From Tupaia tana (taxonomy: Eukaryota; Chordata; Mammalia; Scandentia; Tupaiidae): DNA of 64,000 nucleotides. The stretch is taken from contig JAKSZU010000131.1 in the NCBI GenBank assembly GCA_026018925.1, positions 124,001 to 188,000 of the forward strand, given 5' to 3'. Shown piece by piece: positions 1-9,493 of the stretch. The notes below the pieces were generated by a model. It was not told where the DNA came from. It worked only from the letters and a program-made list of their open reading frames with translations, and did no database searches. Position numbers and translations under genes: made by a program. Every line of letters starts with the position of its first letter. Position 1 is the stretch's first letter.

Positions 1-1087
1 CCTGTTCCCTGAAAAATCTAGTTCCCAGTAGCCATGAGGAGTCTGCTCAGAGAAGGGCTCAACTCTCCTGCCTGGGAGGAAGAAGCAGAAGGGATTATTA
101 ACAAAACAATAGGAGGAGCTGGGAGCCAGAGAAAAACTTTGCCTTTAAAAAAATCGTAAAAAGGAAAAATTACCAAAAAAAAAATGAGGAGACAGGAGCA
201 GAGAGAGACAGAGACCTCAGAGACACAGAGACAGAGATAGAAGGCCAGAAGGGCTCCCTACCACACTAGCTCTGCTTGCTGGAGACTGAATTATGAGTAG
301 AAAGTCTTCATTTCTCCTGTTCCCTGAAAAATCTAGTTCCCAGTAGCCATGAGGAGTCTGTTCAGAGAAGGGCTCAACTCTCCTGCCTGGGAGGAAGAAG
401 CAGAAGGGATTATTAACAAAACAATAGGAGGAGCTGGGAGCCAGAGAAAAACTTTGCCTTTAAAAAAAGTCGTAAAAAGAAAAAATTACCAAAAAAAAAA
501 TGAGGAGACAGGAGCAGAGAGAGACAGAGACCTCAGAGACAGAGAGACAGAGATAGAAGACCAGAGGGGCTCCCTACCACACTAGCTCTGCTTGCTGGAG
601 GCTGAATTATGAGTAGAGAATCTTCATTTCTCCTGTTCCATGAAAAATCTTGTTCACATTAACCATGAGGAGTCTGCTCAGAGAAGGGCTCAACTCTCCT
701 GCCTGGGAGGAAGAAGCAGAAGCTATTAATAACAAAACAATAGGAGGAGCTGGGAGCCAGAGAAAACCTTTGCCTTTAAAAAAGTCGTAAAAAGGAAAAA
801 TTACGAAAAAAAAAATGAGGAGACAGGAGCAGAGAGAGACAGAGACCTCAGAGACACAGAGACAGAGATAGAATGCCAGAGGGGCTCCCTACCACACTAG
901 CTCTGCTTGCTGGAGGCTGAATTATGAGTAGAAAATCTTCATTTCTCCTGTTCCCTGAAAAATCTAGTTCCCAGTAGCCATGAGGAGTCTGCTCAGAGAA
1001 GGGCTCAACTCTCCTGCCTGGGAGGAAGAAGCAGAAGGGATTATTAACAAAACAATAGGAGGAGCTGGGAGCCAGAGAAAAACTTTG

Positions 1088-1130
1088 CCTTTAAAAAAGT
1101 CGTAAAAAGGAAAAATTACCAAAAAAAAAA
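1088..1130 (+). other. A-rich hinge of the monomer with its single CpG (representative)
   Basis: The hinge runs TTTAAAAAAGTCGTAAAAAGG, then AAAAATTACC, then ten A. It is the most variable part of the monomer. A-run lengths differ from copy to copy. Subtypes carry CAAATAAAATAAAATGACG (e.g. 4898), ATAAAAATGAGG (1440), AAGAAAAAAAATGAGG (8056) or ATAAAATGAGG (9324). The CpG has decayed in some copies (TCATAAAA at 2047 and 7085, TTGTAAAA at 5829). It is also where the 1-kb insert entered one monomer. Confidence 0.85.
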
Positions 1131-1198
1131 TGAGGAGACAGGAGCAGAGAGAGACAGAGACCTCAGAGACACAGAGACAGAGATAGAAGGCAAGAGGG
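1131..1198 (+). repeat. Purine-rich GA tract with degenerate internal subrepeats (representative)
   Basis: From TGAGGAGACAGG to GATAGAAGGCAAGAGG the plus strand is almost all purine plus scattered C. It is built from short variants of GAGACAG: GAGACAGG, GAGAGACAGAGAC, CAGAGACACAG, AGACAGAG. Together with the A-rich hinge before it, this makes a plus-strand purine bias of roughly 110 bp in every monomer. Recurrent one-step variants (CACAGAGACAG against CAGAGAGACAG against CACAGAAACAG) mark monomer subtypes. Known property: long purine tracts can adopt triplex structures; whether this one does is not shown here. Confidence 0.8.
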
Positions 1199-1926
1199 GC
1201 TCCCTACCACACTAGCTCTGCTTGCTGGAGGCTGAATTATGAGTAGAAAATCTTCATTTCTCCTGTTCTCTGAAAAATCTAGTTCTCAGTAGCCATGAGG
1301 AGTCTGCTCAGAGAAGGGCTCAACTTTCCTGCCTGGGAGGAAGAAGCAGAAGGGATTATTAACAAAACAATAGGAGGAGCTAGGTGCCAGAGAAAAACTT
1401 TGCCTTTAAAAAAATCGTAAAAAGGAAAAATTACCAAAAATAAAAATGAGGAGACGGGAGCAGAGAGAGACAGAGACCTCAGAGACACAGAGAGAGAGAT
1501 AGAATGCCAGAGGGGCTCCCTACCACACTAGCTCTGCTTGCTGGAGGCTGAATTATGAGTAGAAAATCTTCATTTCTCCTGTTCCCTGAAAAATCTTGTT
1601 CCCAGTAGCCATGAGGAGTCTGCTCAGAGAAGGGCTCAACTCTCCTGCCTGGGAGGAAGAAGGAAAAGGGATTATTAACAAAACAATAGGAGGAGTTGGG
1701 AGCCAGAGAAAAACTTTGCCTTTAAAAAAGTCGTAAAAAGGAAAAATTACCAAAAAAAAAAATGAGGAGACAGGAGCAGAGAGAGATAGAGACCTCAGAG
1801 ACACAGAGACAGAGATAGAAGGCCAGAGGGTCTCCCTACCACATTAGCTCTGCTTGCTGGAGGCTGAATTATGAGTAGAAAATCTTCATTTCTCCTGTTC
1901 CCTGAAAAATCTAGTTCCCAGTAGCC

Positions 1927-2555
1927 ATGAGGAGTCTGCTCAGAGAAGGGCTCAACTCTCCTGCCTGGGAGGAAGAAGCAGAAGGGATTATTAACAAAAC
2001 AATAGGAGGAGCTGGGAGCCAGAGAAAAACTTTGCCTTTTAAAAATTCATAAAAAGGAAAAATTACCAAAAAAAAAATGAGGAGACAGGAGCAGAGAGAG
2101 ACAGAGACCTCAGAGACAGAGAGACAGAGATAGAAGGCCAGAGGGGCTCCCTACCACAGTAGCTCTGCTTGCTGGAGGCTGAATTATCAGTAGAAAATCT
2201 TCATTTCTCCTGTTCCCTGAAAAATCTAGTTCCCAGTAGCCATGAGGAGTCTGCTCAGAGAAGGGCTCAACTCTCCTGCCTGGGAGGAAGAAGCAGAAGG
2301 GATTATTAACAAAACAGTAGGAGGAGCTGGGAGCCACAGAAAAACTTTGCCTTTAAAAAAATCGTAAAAAGGAAAAAATTACCAAAAAAAATGAGGAGAC
2401 AGAAGCAGAGAGGGACAGAGACCTCAGAGACACAGAAACAGAGATAGAAGGCCAGAGGGGTTCCCTACCACACTAGCTCTGCTTGCTGGAGGCTGAATTA
2501 TGAGTAGAAAATCTTCATTTCTCCTGTTCCCTGAAAAATCTAGTTCACAGTAGCC
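1927..2555 (+). repeat. Two-monomer module (CAGAGAGACAG type then ACAGTAGG type), copy 1
   Basis: The first monomer ends in CTCAGAGACAGAGAGACAG with ACAGTAGCTC; the second opens after TTATCAG and carries ACAGTAGG, GAGCCACAG, GACAGAAGCAGAGAGGG. The pair recurs at 5393-6021 and 7280-7910 inside the same HOR and again in later copies, so it behaves as a module that was moved as a dimer. Confidence 0.83.
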
Positions 2556-3497
2556 ATGAGGAGTCTGCTCAGAGAAGGGCTCAACTCTCCTGCCTGGGAG
2601 GAAGAAGCAGAAGGGATTATTAACAAAACAATAGGATGAGCTGGGAGCCAGAGAAAAAATTTGCCTTTAAAAAAGTCGTAAAAAGGAAAAATTACCAAAA
2701 AAAAAATGAGGAGACAGGAGCAGAGAGAGACAGAGACCTCAGAATCACAGAGACAGAGATAGAAGGCTAGAGGGGCTCCCTGCCACACTAGCTCTGCTTG
2801 CTGGAGGCAGAATTATGAGTAGAAAATCTTCATTTCTCCTGTTCCCTGAAAAATCTAGTTCCCAGTAGCCATGAGGAGTCTGCTCAGAGAAGGGCTCAAC
2901 TCTCCTGCCTGGGAGGAAGAAGCAGAAGGGATTATTAACAAAACAATAGGAGGAGATGGGAGCCAGAGAAAAATTTGCCTTTAAAAAAATCGTATAAAGG
3001 AAAAATTACCAAAAAAAAATGAGGAGACAGGAGCAGAGAGAGACAGAGACCTCAGAGACACAGAGACAGATATAGAAGGCCAGAGGGGCTCCCTACCACA
3101 CTAGCTCTGCTTTCTGGAGGCTGAATTATGAGTAGAAAATCTTCATTTCTCCTGTTCCCTGAAAAATCTAGTTCCCAGTAGCCATGAGGAGTCTGCTCAG
3201 AAAAGGGTCAACTATCCTGCCAGGGAGGAAGAAGCAGAAGGGATTATTAACAAAACAATAGGAGGAGCTGGGAGCCAGAGAAAAACTTTGCCTTTAAAAA
3301 AATCGTAAAAAGGAAAAATTACCAAAAAAAAATTGAGGAGACAGGAGCAGAGAGAGTCAGAGACCTCAGAGACACAGAGGCAGAGATAGAAGACCAGAGG
3401 GGCTCCCTACCACACTAGCTCTGCTTGCTGGAGGCTGAATTATGAGTAGAGAATCTTCATTTCTCCTGTTCCATGAAAAATCTTGTTCACATTAACC

Positions 3498-4757
3498 ATG
3501 AGGAGTCTGCTCAGAGAAGGGCTCAACTCTCCTGCCTGGGAGGAAGAAGCAGAAGGGATTAATAACAAAACAATAGGAGGAGCTGGGAGCCAGAGAAAAC
3601 CTTTGCCTTTAAAAAAGTCGTAAAAAGGAAAAATTACGAAAAAAAAATGAGGAGACAGGAGCAGAGAGAGACAGAGACCTCAGAGACACAGAGACAGAGA
3701 TAGAATGCCAGAGGGGCTCCCTACCACACTAGCTCTGCTTGCTGGAGGCTGAATTATGAGTAGAAAATCTTCATTTCTCCTGTTCCCTGAAAAATCTAGT
3801 TCCCAGTAGCCATGAGGAGTCTGCTCAGAGAAGGGCTCAACTCTCCTGCCTGGGAGGAAGAAGCAGAAGGGATTATTAACAAAACAATAGGAGGAGCTGG
3901 GAGCCAGAGAAATACTTTGCCTTTAAAAAAGTCGTAAAAAGGAAAAATTACCAAAAAAAAAATGAGGAGACAGGAGCAGAGAGAGACAGAGACCTCAGAG
4001 ACACAGAGACAGAGATAGAAGGCAAGAGGGGCTCCCTACCACACTAGCTCTGCTTGCTGGAGGCTGAATTATGAGTAGAAAATCTTCATTTCTCCTGTTC
4101 TCTGAAAAATCTAGTTCTCAGTAGCCATGAGGAGTCTGCTCAGAGAAGGGCTCAACTTTCCTACCTGGGAGGAAGAAGCAGAAGGGATTATTAACAAAAC
4201 AATAGGAGGAGCTGGGTGCCAGAGAAAAACTTTGCCTTTAAAAAAATCGTAAAAAGGAAAAATTACCAAAAATAAAAATGAGGAGACGGGAGCAGAGAGA
4301 GACAGAGACCTCAGAGACACACAGAGAGAGATAGAATGCCAGAGGGGCTCCCTACCACACTAGCTCTGCTTGCTGGAGGCTGAATTATGAGTAGAAAATC
4401 TTCATTTCTCCTGTTCCCTGAAAAATCTTGTTCCCAGTAGCCATGAGGAGTCTGCTCAGAGAAGGGCTCAACTCTCCTGCCTGGGAGGAAGAAGGAAAAG
4501 GGATTATTAACAAAACAATAGGAGGAGCTGGGAGCCAGAGAAAAACTTTGCCTTTAAAAAAGTCGTAAAAAGGAAAAATTACCAAAAAAAAAATGAGGAG
4601 ACAGGAGCAGATAGAGACAGAGACCTCAGAGACACAGAGACAGAGATAGAAGGCCAGAGGGTCTCCCTACCACATTAGCTCTGCTTGCTGGAGGCTGAAT
4701 TATGAGTAGAAAATCTTCATTTCTCCTGTTCCCTGAAAAATCTAGTTCCCAGTAGCC
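3498..4757 (+). repeat. Second copy of the types 3-6 block (monomers 12-15)
   Basis: It is collinear with 665-1926 at +2,832. Private changes include ATACTTTGCC near 3912, TTTCCTACC near 4157 and GGGTGCC at 4215. Similarity starts before the first monomer, in the GAAGACCAGAGG stretch near 3390 (558 in the first copy), so the breakpoint lies inside a monomer. Confidence 0.85.
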
Positions 4758-5392
4758 ATGAGGAGTCTGCTCAGAGAAGTGCTCAACTCTCCTGCCTGGG
4801 AGGAAGAAGCAGAAGGGATTATTAACAAAACAATAGGAGGAGCTGGGAGCCAGAGAAAAACTTTGCCTTTAAAAAATCGTAAAAAGGAAAAATTATCAAA
4901 TAAAATAAAATGACGAGACAGGAGCAGAGTGAGACAGAGACCTCAGAGACACAGAAACAGAGATAGAAAGCCAGAGGGGCTCCCTACCACACTAGCTCTG
5001 CTTGCTGGAGGCTGAATTATGAGTAGAAAATCTTCATTTCTCCTGTTCCCTGAAAAATCTAGTTCCCAGTAGCCATGAAGAGTCTGCTCAGAGAAGGGCT
5101 CAACTCTCCTGCCTGGGAGGAAGAAGCAGAAGGGATTATTAACAAAACAATAGGAGGAGCTGGGAGCCAGAGAACAACTTTGCCTTTAAAAAAATCGTAT
5201 AAAGGAAAAATTACCAAAAAAAAAAAATGAGGAGACAGGAGCAGAGAGAAACAGAGACCTCAGAGACACAGAGACAGAGATAGAAGGCCAGAGGGGCTCC
5301 CTACCACACTAGCTCTGCTTGCTGGAGGCTGAATTATCAGTAGAAAATCTTCATTTCTCCTGTTCCCTGAAAAAATCTAGTTCCCAGTAGCC

Positions 5393-6021
5393 ATGAGGAG
5401 TCTGCTCAGAGAAGGGCTCAACTCTCCTGCCTGGGAGGAAGAAGCAGAAGGGATTATTAACAAAACAATAGGAGGAGCTGGGAGCCAGAGAAAAACTTTG
5501 CCTTTAAAAAAGTCGTAAAAAGGAAAAATTACCAAAAAAAAAAATGAGGAGACAGGAGCAGAGAGAGACAGAGACCTCAGAGACAGAGAGACAGAGATAG
5601 AAGGCCAGAGGGGCTCCCTACCACAGTAGTTCTGCTTGCTGGAGGCTGAATTATGAGTAGAAAATCTTCATTTCTCCTGTTCCCTGAAAAATCTAGTTCC
5701 CAGTAGCCATGAGGAGTCTGCTCAGAGAAGGGTTCAACTCTCCTGCCTGGGAGGAAGAAGCAGAAGGGATTATTAACAAAACAGTAGGAGGAGCTGGGAG
5801 CCATAGAAAAACTTTGCCTTTAAAAAAATTGTAAAATAAAAAATTACCAAAAAAAAATGAGGAGACAGAAGCAGAGAGGGACAGAGACATCAGAGACACA
5901 GAGACAGAGATAGAAGGCCAGAGGGGCTCCCTACCACACTAGCTCTGCTTGCTGGAGGCTGAATTATGAGTAGAAAATCTTCATTTCTCCTGTTCCCTGA
6001 AAAATCTAGTTCCCAGTAGCC
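5393..6021 (+). repeat. Two-monomer module, copy 2
   Basis: It has the same dimer order as 1927-2555. Private changes are ACAGTAGTTC, GAAGGGTTC, GAGCCATAG, TTGTAAAATAAAAAATTACC and GACATCAG. The TTGTAAAA is a decayed form of the hinge CpG. Confidence 0.82.
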
Positions 6022-7279
6022 ATGAGGAGTCTGCTCAGAGAAGGGCTCAACTCTCCTGCCTGGGAGGAAGAAGCAGAAGGGATTATTAACAAAACAATAG
6101 GAGGAGCTGGGAGCCAGAGAAAAACTGCCTTTAAAAAAGTCGTAAAATGGAAAAATTACCAAAAAAAAATGAGGAGACAGGAGCAAAGAGTGACAGAGAC
6201 CTCAGAGACACAGAGACAGAGATAGAAGGCCAGAGGGGCTCCCTACCACACTAGCTCTGCTTGCTGGAGGCTGAATTATGAGTAGAAAATCTTCATTTCT
6301 CCTGTTCCCTGAAAAATCTAGTTCCCAGTAGCCATGAGGTGTCTACTCAGAGAAGGGCTCAACTCTCCTGCATGGGAGGAAGAAGCAGAAGGGATTATTA
6401 ACAAAACAATAGGAGGAGCTGGGAGAAAGAGAAAAACTTTGCCTTTAAAAAAGTCGTAAAAAGGAAAAATTACCAAAAAAAAAAAGAGGAGACAGGAGCA
6501 GAGAGAGACAGAGACCTCAGAGACACAGAAACAGAGATAGAAAGCCAGAGGGGCTCCCTACCACACTAGCTCTGCTTGCTGGAGGCTGAATTATGAGTAG
6601 AAAATCTTCATTTCTCCTGTTCCCTGAAAAATCTAGTTCCCAGTAGCCATGAGGAGTCTGCTCAGAGAAGGGCTCAACTCTCCTGCCTGGGAGGAAGAAG
6701 CAGAAGGGATTATTAACAAAACAATAGGAGGAGCTGGGAGCCAGAGAAAAACTTTGCCCTTTAAAAAAATCGTAAAAAGGAAAAATTACCAAAAAAAAAA
6801 TGAGGAGACAGGAGCAGAGAGAGACAGAGACCTCAGAGACACAGAGACAGAGATAGAAGGCCAGAAGGGCTCCCTACCACACTAGCTCTGCTTGCTGGAG
6901 GCTGAATTATGAGTAGAAAATCTTCATTTCTCCTGTTCCCTGAAAAATCTAGATCTCAGTAGCCATGAGGAGTCTCCTCAGAGAAGGGCTCAACTCTCTG
7001 CCTGGGAGGAAGAAGCAGAAGGGATTATTAACAAAACAATAGGAGGAGCTGGGAGCCAGAGAAAAAACTTTGCCTTTAAAAAAGTCATAAAAAGGAAAAA
7101 TTACCAAAAAGAAAATGAGGAGACAGGAGCAGAGAGAGACAGAGACCTCAGAGACACAGAGACAGAGATAGAAGGCCAGAGGGGCTCCCTACCACACTAG
7201 CTCTGCTTGCTGGAGGCTGAATTATGAGTAGAAAATCTTCATTTCTCCTGTTCCCTGAAAAATCTAGTTCCCAGTAGCC

Positions 7280-7910
7280 ATGAGGAGTCTGCTCAGAGAA
7301 GGGCTCAACTCTCCTGCCTGGGAGGAAGAAGCAGAAGGGATTATTAACAAAACAATAGGAGGAGCTGGGAGCCAGAGAAAAACTTTTGCCTTTAAAAAGT
7401 CGTAAAAAGGAAAAATTACCAAAAAAAAAAATGAGGAGACAGGAGCAGAGAGAGACAGAGACCTCAGAGACAGAGAGACAGAGATAGAAGGCCAGAGGGG
7501 CTCCCTACCACAGTAGCTCTGCTTGCTGGAGGCTGAATTATCAGTAGAAAATCTTCATTTCTCCTGTTCCCTGAAAAATCTAGTTCCCAGTAGCCATGAG
7601 GAGTCTGCTCAGAGAAGGGCTCAACTCTCCTGCCTGGGAGGAAGAAGCAGAAGGGATTATTAACAAAACAGTAGGAGGAGCTGGGAGCCACAGAAAAACT
7701 TTGCCTTTAAAAAAATCGTTAAAAAGGAAAAAATTACCAAAAAAAATGAGGAGACAGAAGCAGAGAGGGACAGAGACCTCAGAGACACAGAAACAGAGAT
7801 AGAAGGCCAGAGGGGCTCCCTACCACACTAGCTCTGCTTGCTGGAGGCTGAATTATGAGTAGAAAATCTTCATTTCTCCTGTTCCCTGAAAAATCTAGTT
7901 CACAGTAGCC
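7280..7910 (+). repeat. Two-monomer module, copy 3
   Basis: It has the same dimer order as 1927-2555 and sits 5,353-5,354 bp (17 monomers) after it. The TTCACAGTAG / GGATGAGC monomer follows in both places (2556 and 7911), so the shared run is really three monomers long. Confidence 0.82.
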
Positions 7911-8228
7911 ATGAGGAGTCTGCTCAGAGAAGGGGCTCAACTCTCCTGCCTGGGAGGAAGAAGCAGAAGGGATTATTAACAAAACAATAGGATGAGCTGG
8001 GAGCCAGAGAAAAAATTTGCCTTTAAAAAGTCGTAAAAAGGAAAAATTACCAAAAGAAAAAAAATGAGGAGACAGGAGCAGAGAGAGACAGAGACCTCAG
8101 AGACACAGAGACAGAGATAGAAGTCCAGAGGGGCTCCCTGCCACACTAGCTCTGCTTGCTGGAGGCAGAATTATGAGTAGAAAATCTTCATTTCTCCTGT
8201 TCCCTGAAAAATCTAGTTCCCAGTAGCC

Positions 8229-9172
8229 ATGAGGAGTCTGCTCAGAGAAGGGCTCAACTCTCCTGCCTGGGAGGAAGAAGCAGAAGGGATTATTAACAAA
8301 ACAATAGGAGGAGCTGGGAGCCAGAGAAAAACTTTGCCTTTAAAAAAGTCGTAAAAAGGAAAAATTACCAAAAAAAAATGAGGAGACAGGAGCAGAGAGA
8401 GACAGAGACCTCAGAGACACAGAGACAGAGATAGAAGGCAAGAGGGGCTCCCTACCACACTAGCTCTGCTTGCTGGAGGCTGAATTATGAGTAGAAAATC
8501 TTCATTTCTCCTGTTCCCTGAAAAATCTAGTTCTCAGTAGCCATGAGGAGTCTGCTCAGAGAAGGGCTCAACTTTCCTGCCTGGGAGGAAGAAGCAGAAG
8601 GGATTATTAACAAACAATAGGAGGAGCTGGGTGCCAGAGAAAAACTTTGCCTTTAAAAAAATCGTATAAAAGGAAAAATTACCAAAAATAAAAATGAGGA
8701 GACGGGAGCAGAGAGAGACAGAGACCTCAGAGACACAGAGAGAGAGATAGAATGCCAGAGGGGCTCCCTACCACACTAGCTCTGCTTGCTGGAGGCTGAA
8801 TTATGAGTAGAAAATCTTCATTTCTCCTGTTCCCTGAAAAATCTTGTTCCCAGTAGCCATGAGGAGTCTGCTCAGAGAAGGGCTCAACTCTCCTGCCTGG
8901 GAGGAAGAGGAAAAGGGATTATTAACAAAAAAATAGGAGGAGCTGGGAGCCAGAGAAAAACTTTGCCTTAAAAAAGTCGTAAAAAGGAAAAATTACCAAA
9001 AAAAAAAATGAGGAGACAGGAGCAGAGAGAGACAGAGACCTCAGAGACACAGAGACAGAGATAGAAGGCCAGAGGGTCTCCCTACCACATTAGCTCTGCT
9101 TGCTGGAGGCTGAATTTTGAGTAGAAAATCTTCATTTCTCCTGTTCCCTGAAAAATCTAGTTCCCAGTAGCC
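8229..9172 (+). repeat. Third copy of part of the block (monomers 27-29)
   Basis: Three monomers carry GCAAGAGG, GTTCTCAG/GGGTGCC/GACGGGAG and CTTGTTCCC/GGAAAAGGG, in the same order as 980-1926 and 3812-4757. They sit 4,416-4,417 bp (14 monomers) after the latter. Private variants include AACAAACAATAGG near 8609 and CAAAAAAATAGG near 8927. Confidence 0.83.
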
Positions 9173-9493
9173 ATGAGGAGTCTGCTCAGAGAAGGGCTCA
9201 ACTCTCCTGCCTGGGAGGAAGAAGCAGAAGGGATTATTAACAAAACAATAGGAGGAGCTGGGAGCCAGAGAAAAAACTTTGCCTTTAAAAAAATCGTAAG
9301 AAGGAAAAATTACCAAAAAAAAAATAAAATGAGGAGACAGGAGCAGAGAGAGACAGAGACCTCAGAGACACAGAGACAGAGATAGAAGGCCAGAGGAGAT
9401 CCCTACCACACTAGCTCTGCTTGCTGGAGGCTGAATTATGAGTAGAAAATCTTCATTTCTCCTGTTCCCTGAAAAATCTAGTTCCCAGTAGCC

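Larger units (their letters stand above)
980..1294 (+). repeat. Representative 315-bp monomer (closest to the consensus I read)
   Basis: This monomer shows the shared architecture in order. (1) About 105 bp of unique sequence from ATGAGGAGTCTGCTCAG to the GGGAGCCAGAG block. (2) An A-rich hinge at about 1088-1130 with the only CpG of the unit, in GTCGTAAAAAGG. (3) A purine-rich tract at 1131-1198 made of GAGACAG/GAGACAC-like subrepeats. (4) A pyrimidine-leaning spacer (GGCTCCCTACCACACTAG, then GCTTGCTGGAGG). (5) GAATTATGAGTAG and the TTCATTTCTCCTGTTCCC block leading into the next ATGAGG. Subtypes across the window are defined by small changes to this frame. The next ATGAGG is exactly 315 bp on. 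Confidence 0.93.
665..1926 (+). repeat. Four-monomer block (types 3-6) duplicated inside the HOR
   Basis: These four monomers carry, in order, GAGAATCTTC/TTCACATTAACC with GAAAACC, then GCAAGAGG, then GTTCTCAG with GACGGGAG, then CTTGTTCCC with GGAAAAGGG. The same order recurs at 3498-4757 with a constant spacing of 2,832-2,833 bp (nine monomers). The last three types recur again at 8229-9172. The 30-monomer unit was therefore itself assembled by copying short runs of monomers. Confidence 0.88.
34..9493 (+). repeat. Higher-order repeat copy A (30 monomers, 9,460 bp)
   Basis: Thirty consecutive monomers starting at 34 recur as a block in the same order from 9494. Diagnostic variants line up at a constant offset of 9,455-9,460. 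These include the T of CTGTTCAGAG (361 and 9821), the GAGTAGAGAATC/TTCACATTAACC monomer (665 and 10124), GGAAAAGGG (1611 and 11070), the ACAGTAGG monomer (2242 and 11701), TCAGAATCACAG (2740 and 12199), TCAACTATCC (3209 and 12668) and AAATAAAATAAAATG (4898 and about 14358). Offset drift is explained by 1-nt A-run changes. Within the block neighbouring monomers differ far more from one another than from their partner one period away, which is the defining sign of HOR organisation. Confidence 0.93.

Noticed and set aside
349-585. Plus-strand frames starting at the ATGAGGAG landmark (MRSLxREGLNSP...)
   Set aside because: The ATG is simply a fixed base triplet of the monomer. Frames end or shift in the hinge depending on A-run length, and none continues through the array.
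1068-1206. Possible hairpin between GGGAGCC (before the hinge) and GGCTCCC (after the GA tract)
   Set aside because: The two words are complementary, but only seven bases pair around a loop of over 100 nt. That is too weak to call a structure by eye.
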